A stretch of 64,000 bases of DNA from Mesostigma viride (taxonomy: Eukaryota; Streptophyta; Mesostigmatophyceae; Mesostigmatales; Mesostigmataceae): NCBI GenBank assembly GCA_009746045.1, contig RPFO01000276.1:2682102-2746101 (forward strand). Reading direction: 5' to 3'. Under the pieces are notes generated by a model. It saw only the letters and a program-made list of their open reading frames with translations, was not told the DNA's origin and made no database searches. Shown here piece after piece: positions 59,178 to 64,000 of this stretch. A program made the position numbers and the translations under genes. The first letter of the stretch is position 1. Each line of letters opens with the position of its first letter.

Positions 59178-59408
59178 CTACTTAAATGACATAATAAATT
59201 TGATAACGGGCGTGTTCTTGCCTAGCGCGTAATGCAGGCACTCGCCCACTATCACCAATGCGGCGAACCAGCCCATTAACTCGGACGCCCTTAAGCGGCG
59301 TCCACCCGCGTAGAAAGCAAACGCGGCACTGGCGGCGAGAGTCGCGAGCCAGTCGAATAGTGCACTCCCTAACACGCGAAAGGAGCGAAGGTATGCTATC
59401 GTGGACAT
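59178..59408 (-). CDS. Small two-helix membrane protein (76 aa)
   Basis: ATG at 59,408 gives a 76-residue protein. Hydrophobic segments LFDWLATLAASAAFAFYAGG and LMGWFAALVIVGECLHYAL are separated by a basic turn. The upstream GTG is less likely because the TTTTTAT motif (59,434-59,440) is 25 nt before the ATG. It stops 7 bp before the start of the next gene. Large DNA viruses often have such small virion membrane proteins, but no family is recognised. Confidence 0.65.
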   Translation of the reverse strand: MSTIAYLRSFRVLGSALFDWLATLAASAAFAFYAGGRRLRASELMGWFAALVIVGECLHYALGKNTPVIKFIMSFK

Positions 59409-59433
59409 GCTGTTTGTGTATATCACGTGTTAC

Positions 59434-59440
59434 ATAAAAA
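59434..59440 (-). promoter_or_regulatory. TTTTTAT upstream motif
   Basis: On the minus strand, 25 nt before the ATG at 59,408. Confidence 0.45.
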
Positions 59441-59486
59441 CGCAAGGGGGAAAAAGAGAGGTTAGTAAATCAATTATGCTTTTTTT

Positions 59487-59999
59487 TTAGAAAGTTCTGC
59501 CAGCGGGACAGCCCCCCTTCTTCACCCTGTACAGGTACGCGGCCTTGGGCAGCTCCATGCAGGACATGTTCCTGTAGAGCGTCCTAATGGAAGACAACTT
59601 GGTAGCGGGTCCGATCCTTGGGGCGCGTGGGGCGCGAGGGCGGCGAACATATGGCGGCAACGGGATGTCCTTACTGCACCTGCCCAACTTCTGCCTGTAA
59701 ATCAATGCCCCCCTTGGCAGCATCTCACACGCCATGTTACTGTAGGCAGCCCTGCTTGAAGCCCTCTTGGTCATCGGGCCAAACCGGCGCCGGGCGGGCC
59801 CGCGCTTTGCCCACATCTTTGTCTTCCTCGCGAGCCGAGCGGCCGCCGCCGCCTCGTTGTACGGACGGGGGTCGCTGAGAGGGGTGTTTTGGACCATAAC
59901 GTTGTTCATGATCCTCCGCGTAAGTGCGGCCACGGCGGGGTCAACTGCGTCGGCGCGGTTGCGATGATAGGAGTAGCGGCGTCTGTATCCGTACGACAT
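59487..59999 (-). CDS. Basic duplicated-motif protein (170 aa)
   Basis: ATG at 59,999 (MSYGYRRRYSYHRNRADAVD) gives about 170 residues, very rich in arginine. Two copies of a unit of about 35 residues follow: AYSNMACEMLPRGALIYRQK ending near GRCSKD, and LYRNMSCMELPKAAYLYRVK ending near GGCPAG. Each unit has two conserved cysteines. A separating run is proline- and arginine-rich. It could be a DNA-packaging or core protein (inference from charge only). Confidence 0.7.
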   Translation of the reverse strand: MSYGYRRRYSYHRNRADAVDPAVAALTRRIMNNVMVQNTPLSDPRPYNEAAAAARLARKTKMWAKRGPARRRFGPMTKRASSRAAYSNMACEMLPRGALIYRQKLGRCSKDIPLPPYVRRPRAPRAPRIGPATKLSSIRTLYRNMSCMELPKAAYLYRVKKGGCPAGRTF

Positions 60000-60261
60000 G
60001 GCTGTAAGCGAACTTGTATACATCTTCGTTTAGATAATTTATACACGCAAGGGCCGTGTTCATGATAGACATTCGCTGACGTCTCTTGGTTTGCGCCTGT
60101 CTCATCTCCCTAGCCAATATATCCTCATTGTTTTGCGGTCTTTATCCTCTTATATAATTGAACGCGCACGCTGTTTTATAATGCTTGAGTTGTTAATTGC
60201 AAACAAATGAAAGTTGCATTAAATGGATCAATACGAATGCAGTACTTTAAACAGCCCTCGT

Positions 60262-61394
60262 CTACTCCCACTCCTGGTCCTCCCACTCCTGGTCCTCCCG
60301 CTCCTGGTCCTCACAGACAAACAACGGCTCCCGAGGAACCCTGTACAAGCAGTCGTCGGAGGCGTGTTCGGCGTCATACCACATCCCGGTGAAAGCGAAC
60401 TCCCCCCATGGGCGGGCGGAGATACTGACAAGAGCGCACCGGTCATCGTGTGAGTGGTATCCGGCCCAGCACCGCTCCGGGGGGACATGGCGTGTTTCTC
60501 CATCATGTGCACCATCCACCTCCTGAGAACTTCCTTCTTCTCGCGTACACGGGCCTTCTCGGCCGCGGAGGGGAACTTCCCCCGTACATTTGTCCACTGC
60601 TTGGGAATCCACTTTGTGTCGTTTGTATCCCAGCTGGACACGAGCGCCCTCTCGTACGCGGCCTCCACTTTGGGGGTCAAGAACAGAGTCCCGGCAGTGT
60701 CGAGTTGCCAGGGCCGCTGCCACGCGGGCGTGGGGCGCGGTTTGGTCGTCTTGCGCGCAACGAGACCGACTGCCGGCGTGTGATCGCGACTGTCTACCTT
60801 TGCATCGTCCAACGCAAGCAGAAATGACCTCACAACGGCATAAGAACAGATGGCCGCGACTGCGGGAGAGACCTTCCACCCTCGCGACTTCAGGTCCCAC
60901 GCGAAATGCGAGAACTGATTCCGCAGAAAACACCTGTGTCCTTCGTCCGAGTCGTCGAAGTACACTTCGATCACGTGCCTCAGGTGCATGTGTAGCACTT
61001 GGAAGTCCTGGTTTCCGGACTGGAGGGCGCGATCCTGCAGATGGTGGTATGCACGGTGTATTTCCAGGCTCCCTCCGTCTGGCAGAGGTGTGGGGTGGGC
61101 CCTGCAGACGGTTATGGGGCATGGTACACACATATGGAGGGGGGTCAGTCAACAAAAGTGCACTGGGTGCAAGGTTGATGAAGGATGTACCATGCACAAG
61201 GTATTTAAAAACAGCACTCACTTGATGGCACTCAAACATGTCTCAATGGTGTCCAGACTCAGATCAGTAGTCTTCATCAAAAGTAGCTTGACCTTTTCGA
61301 AACAGGGCTCCAGGTAAATTTCTGCCTTTCTCTTAAGGGAGAGGCGACGGGTTCGTCCGAAATATTCGTTCAACAGCTTGTGGCTTGAATCCAT
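60262..61394 (-). CDS. Spliced virus-block gene of unknown function
   Basis: Exon 1 (61,394-61,222) starts MDSSHKLLNEYFGRTRRLSL. A 120-bp intron (61,221-61,102) has donor GTGAGT and acceptor CTGCAG. Exon 2 starts at 61,101 with AHPTPLPDGG in matching phase. The protein is mostly helical, with HLRHVIEVYFDDSDEGHRCF and FLTPKVEAAYERALVSSW. Near 60,480 the frame should shift by one base at a C6 run: without the shift the end is repetitive and basic, with it the end reads WAGYHSHDDRCALVSISA and WGEFAFTGMWYDAEHASDDC, then an acidic DQEWE repeat and stop at 60,262. Family not recognised. The intron is unusual among the neighbouring genes, so this may be a captured host gene. Confidence 0.6.
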
Positions 61395-61899
61395 AGTGGG
61401 GTGGATATTAAAACACCAATAATAACACAAAAAACTGAAAATACATCCAGGATGGTATCGACACTGCCCAGGGTGTAAAAAAACAAACTTTAAACAGGTC
61501 CAAACACACAATCACCCAAAATCTGTGTTGTCCAGCCTTGTCCAGGCTGTTGACAGTGGGGGGGCTAGGGAGGGACAGCCCCACACACTTATGGTGGTCC
61601 TTTCTCAATGGAAATCCACCCACAAAACTTATCTCTAAAAATCTGACCAGTAGCAGTCGTCCGACGGACGGACGGTACCGAGGGACCTTTCTAGCGGATC
61701 GGCGCGGCGCTCGGATATTTCTAGCGGGCCGGGTCGACCCGTTTACATTTCGGGGGGGGGGGTACATTTCGGCGCGGCGCTCGGGCCTTTTGGGTCCAGA
61801 GTGACCAGGGTGTATATGAAAACATATAGACCCGCCCGTAAAGTGTAAAAAATATATACACCCGTCCGTGAGGGGCAAATTCCGTTTCAGGCGACAGAA
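61395..61899. other. Spacer with repeated CGGCGCGGCGCTCGG
   Basis: No gene seen. CGGCGCGGCGCTCGG occurs at about 61,700 and 61,771, around a G10 run. AT-rich flanks could hold the promoter of the spliced gene. Confidence 0.4.
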
Positions 61900-62088
61900 T
61901 CACAGCCCGGGTACGTTTTTCTCCCGTTTCAGTACAGGCCCCTTCAGCCACTTGGCGACGACAACCTCAGACACCCTCATTCTACGTCTTGGCATTCCAT
62001 CAAGGCGATCTGGACATGCGTATTTGCGGGAGTTAGCACCGCGTTCATCTCTGAAGACACTGTTGACATTCGTGGTATACACTTCCAT
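61900..62088 (-). CDS. Possible small basic protein (62 aa)
   Basis: ATG at 62,088, 17 bp after the stop of the ADP-ribosyltransferase gene, on the same strand. It has the sequence MEVYTTNVNSVFRDERGANS, then a basic RRRMRVSEVVVAKWLKG segment. No family is recognised. It is supported only by spacing and composition. Confidence 0.35.
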   Translation of the reverse strand: MEVYTTNVNSVFRDERGANSRKYACPDRLDGMPRRRMRVSEVVVAKWLKGPVLKREKNVPGL

Positions 62089-62105
62089 TCTCCTTGTGTT
62101 TTGTA

Positions 62106-63317
62106 CTAGGTAGACAGTCCCGGGGGGAGGAGAATTTCGAACTCCGTGTCGTACTCGCTGAGGGGCCACAATGGCAGGCAGGTCACTCCCGGGAGCAATC
62201 GGATGATCTTCACACAACATCCATCCTCGGGGACCGACAACACCCTGCCGTCTGCCCTTGCCTTGCGCTTAGGTAAATTACTCCTAGCATCGGCAAAATC
62301 AATCGCCGCTTCCGGCATTATTGTCGTGGACACAAACCATCTGTTTTCGTACATTTTTAGCGTCTGCCCCCCTAACATCATTCCTTCCACGCCATCTGTA
62401 TAGTACGCGCGTTTGACACCGCGGTAGACGGTCATAGGCGTTTTCAGAGGCGGCGCGTTTTTTATGATTCGCCCCAGGCAGTAAATGTAATATGGCGTGA
62501 CAACATTCATCAAAGTGTCCATGGTCATGCTGACCACCATCCAATTCAAAAACGGCCCGACCAGCAAGGCGTCATCAGGTCCTGACCGGTATATCACGTC
62601 AATCCCTATTTCAGCCACTGTTTCATCTCCTCTCAGCAGTCTCTTGGTAATATCACCCGTACCCGTATTGATCGTGTACTCATCAATAAAGCTGGGCCAC
62701 TTTTCACTGTCAAAGTGTTTATCGGCCAGCTTTTTCAGTTTGGCCATGCGAAACAGAACGGGGCCAAGTGCGTGATTGCATCCCTCTATAAGTGAGTCTG
62801 GGTCGTTCAGAATCCCCTCGACCTGTGCTTCATGATAACTTTTAACATTATCCGGAGACACTTGATTGAGATAGTTGTCCCCTTGGTGAGTGTACCTTTG
62901 AAGGAGACGCAGGTCGTTCGCAGGTAAGGACATAATAAATCGCATGGACGATTCGTACCATTCTACGTCGATAAGGGTGGCAGCGTTCGAGTAATTTACA
63001 AACCCGAGCGTGTTCTCCAGGAACTCCTTACTAAAATTGCTGTAGTCAAAGGAGGACGTCGCAATGTCTTCCTTGAAAACACCAGCCCCCATGAGCTTGG
63101 TCTTGTCATCATCAAACTTGAGTGTGGGGATGACGAGGTCTCCCTCAATGCGGACGTACGGGTCTGGATAGTTTACCTCCCCTCTACAAAAACGCTTCTG
63201 GTTTTCCGTTTTCCACTTTTGCCTGCTCGCGACTATCTTTTTAACCCGATCGCTGTGGTGTTTAATGTAGTTGCGGATGGTTGTCTGGATCAGGCTTATC
63301 GCGCGATTTGGATCCAT
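62106..63317 (-). CDS. ADP-ribosyltransferase-like protein, virus-like
   Basis: A 403-residue protein. The C-terminal 130 residues fit an R-S-E class ADP-ribosyltransferase: Arg in TVYRGVK (R299), the STT of NRWFVSTTI (S330), and the EFE motif in EYDTEFEILLP (E392-E394). These enzymes move ADP-ribose from NAD to a target protein, and large DNA viruses encode several. The N-terminal 270 residues (IRNYIKHHSDRVKKI, then LPANDLRLLQRYTHQGD) are probably a virus-specific region. The target is not predictable. TTTTTTAT (63,335-63,342) precedes the ATG by 17 nt. The neighbour at 63.3 kb is a degenerate paralogue. Confidence 0.8.
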   Translation of the reverse strand: MDPNRAISLIQTTIRNYIKHHSDRVKKIVASRQKWKTENQKRFCRGEVNYPDPYVRIEGDLVIPTLKFDDDKTKLMGAGVFKEDIATSSFDYSNFSKEFLENTLGFVNYSNAATLIDVEWYESSMRFIMSLPANDLRLLQRYTHQGDNYLNQVSPDNVKSYHEAQVEGILNDPDSLIEGCNHALGPVLFRMAKLKKLADKHFDSEKWPSFIDEYTINTGTGDITKRLLRGDETVAEIGIDVIYRSGPDDALLVGPFLNWMVVSMTMDTLMNVVTPYYIYCLGRIIKNAPPLKTPMTVYRGVKRAYYTDGVEGMMLGGQTLKMYENRWFVSTTIMPEAAIDFADARSNLPKRKARADGRVLSVPEDGCCVKIIRLLPGVTCLPLWPLSEYDTEFEILLPPGLST

Positions 63318-63334
63318 CTATCTCATATTGATTG

Positions 63335-63342
63335 ATAAAAAA
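63335..63342 (-). promoter_or_regulatory. TTTTTTAT upstream motif of the ADP-ribosyltransferase gene
   Basis: On the minus strand, 17 nt before the ATG at 63,317, in the 26-bp gap to the next gene. Confidence 0.45.
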
Positions 63343-63343
63343 G

Positions 63344-64000
63344 TCACGGAGGAAAGACGTAAATGTGCCACACGTCTCTATATCTATCTGATGGAACGCT
63401 GCCGTGGCAGACTTGTTTGGGGTCCTTCCTTATAGACCTGGCCTTTCTTTGGCTATATACTTTCTCTGTGGACGATTCAAGCTTCGAGGAGTATAGGAAT
63501 GTACGGCTTAACAGGATTAATGGGTGTGATTGAAATTCATCGCTGTAATTTAAAATAAAGAGAGGGATGCACTTGAACCCCTGCGGGAGGTGCACGATCC
63601 GCACTGTTCGACTGTCTTGAGGTGTCAAGGAGCATAACAGTATATTATGGTTGAGGTACGAACCCGGCTTTCCAGTCCATCCACTGAGGTCATTTTGAGG
63701 GGATGGGTTAACAAGGTAGACGATCATCGGAGAATGAAGGGGCGGTGCCGCTGCCAGGAAACTATCGACATACTGTCTGTATAACGGAAGGATCAATTTC
63801 GTCAGTTTACCTGGTGCTATTGTTCGTATGATCCAGTTCAGGAACATACTGCCCCTGAATCCGTCCCTGTCATTTGTAGGATCATGCAACCAATCGAAAA
63901 TTGGGCTGTAGTCCTCGTCATCCCGTACACGTTTTTGCGTGCTCTGTCGTCGAGAAAGCGACAGTAGGTCACTGTGTACATGCCTTGCCGTATCGTTAGA
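63344..64000 (-). CDS. Degenerate paralogue of the ADP-ribosyltransferase (partial, runs off the edge)
   Basis: The frame is open to the right edge (start outside the window) and stops at 63,344. MFLNWIIRTIAPGKLTKLIL and AAAPPLHSPMIVYLVNP align with FLNWMVVS... and NAPPLKTPMTVYRG of the neighbour, and FKCIPLF...NYSDEFQ aligns with its end. The catalytic arginine is replaced (YLV instead of YRG), no STT is evident, and EFE reads EFQ. It is therefore probably inactive as a transferase, or a pseudogene. The C-terminal extension has no counterpart in the neighbour. Confidence 0.7.
   Translation of the reverse strand, partial: SNDTARHVHSDLLSLSRRQSTQKRVRDDEDYSPIFDWLHDPTNDRDGFRGSMFLNWIIRTIAPGKLTKLILPLYRQYVDSFLAAAPPLHSPMIVYLVNPSPQNDLSGWTGKPGSYLNHNILLCSLTPQDSRTVRIVHLPQGFKCIPLFILNYSDEFQSHPLILLSRTFLYSSKLESSTEKVYSQRKARSIRKDPKQVCHGSVPSDRYRDVWHIYVFPP

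Noticed and set aside
61218-61511. Upstream start of the spliced gene before ATG 61,394
   Set aside because: The extra N-terminal residues are cysteine- and tryptophan-rich and unlike the rest, and AT-rich promoter-like sequence lies there.

Overview
The window looks like nuclear DNA of a photosynthetic protist, most likely a green alga. This is inferred from intron-rich host genes with GT-AG introns, a TDBD-like domain of a type known mainly from the plant lineage, GC-rich introns packed with microsatellites, and a dense layer of non-LTR retrotransposons. Four host genes are well supported. RPF2 (ten exons, minus strand, 3,532-10,911) lies head to head with RPS25 (plus, 12,050-12,835). A large GNAT/TDBD-like/polyQ regulator lies on the minus strand (30,177-38,713). 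A 3-ketodihydrosphingosine reductase lies on the plus strand (41,853-45,828). A small two-exon gene of unknown function follows at 49,440-49,997.

Between 13.4 and 29.7 kb there are nested mobile elements. LINE copies carry an ORF1 resembling L1 ORF1p, one copy carries a reverse transcriptase, and most 3' ends have a small hairpin followed by a TTAA-rich tail. Four elements are flanked by TTAA and have short terminal inverted repeats, as in piggyBac-type DNA transposons. One 6.8 kb TTAA element splits a LINE ORF1 and itself contains another LINE, which in turn contains two further TTAA elements. Older LINE debris is found at 1.2-3.1 kb.

From about 50.1 kb to the right edge the character changes. 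Genes are compact, closely spaced and nearly intronless, with short AT-rich upstream regions. They encode an alanine-rich coiled-coil protein with a J-domain-like end, an OTU-type cysteine protease, a large fibre/lectin-like structural protein, two proteins sharing a Cys/His N-terminal module, a small membrane protein, a basic repeat protein, a spliced gene of unknown function, and two ADP-ribosyltransferase-related proteins. This resembles a large DNA virus (Nucleocytoviricota-like) segment integrated into the algal genome. No capsid, polymerase or packaging ATPase gene is present here, so viral assignment is an inference. The fibre gene is interrupted by a short LINE 3' fragment of the same family seen at 47.7 kb, with an 11-bp target-site duplication. 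This argues that the segment is resident in the host genome and is decaying.

Single-base frameshifts at G or C runs occur in viral, host and LINE reading frames. Some may be assembly errors rather than true lesions.
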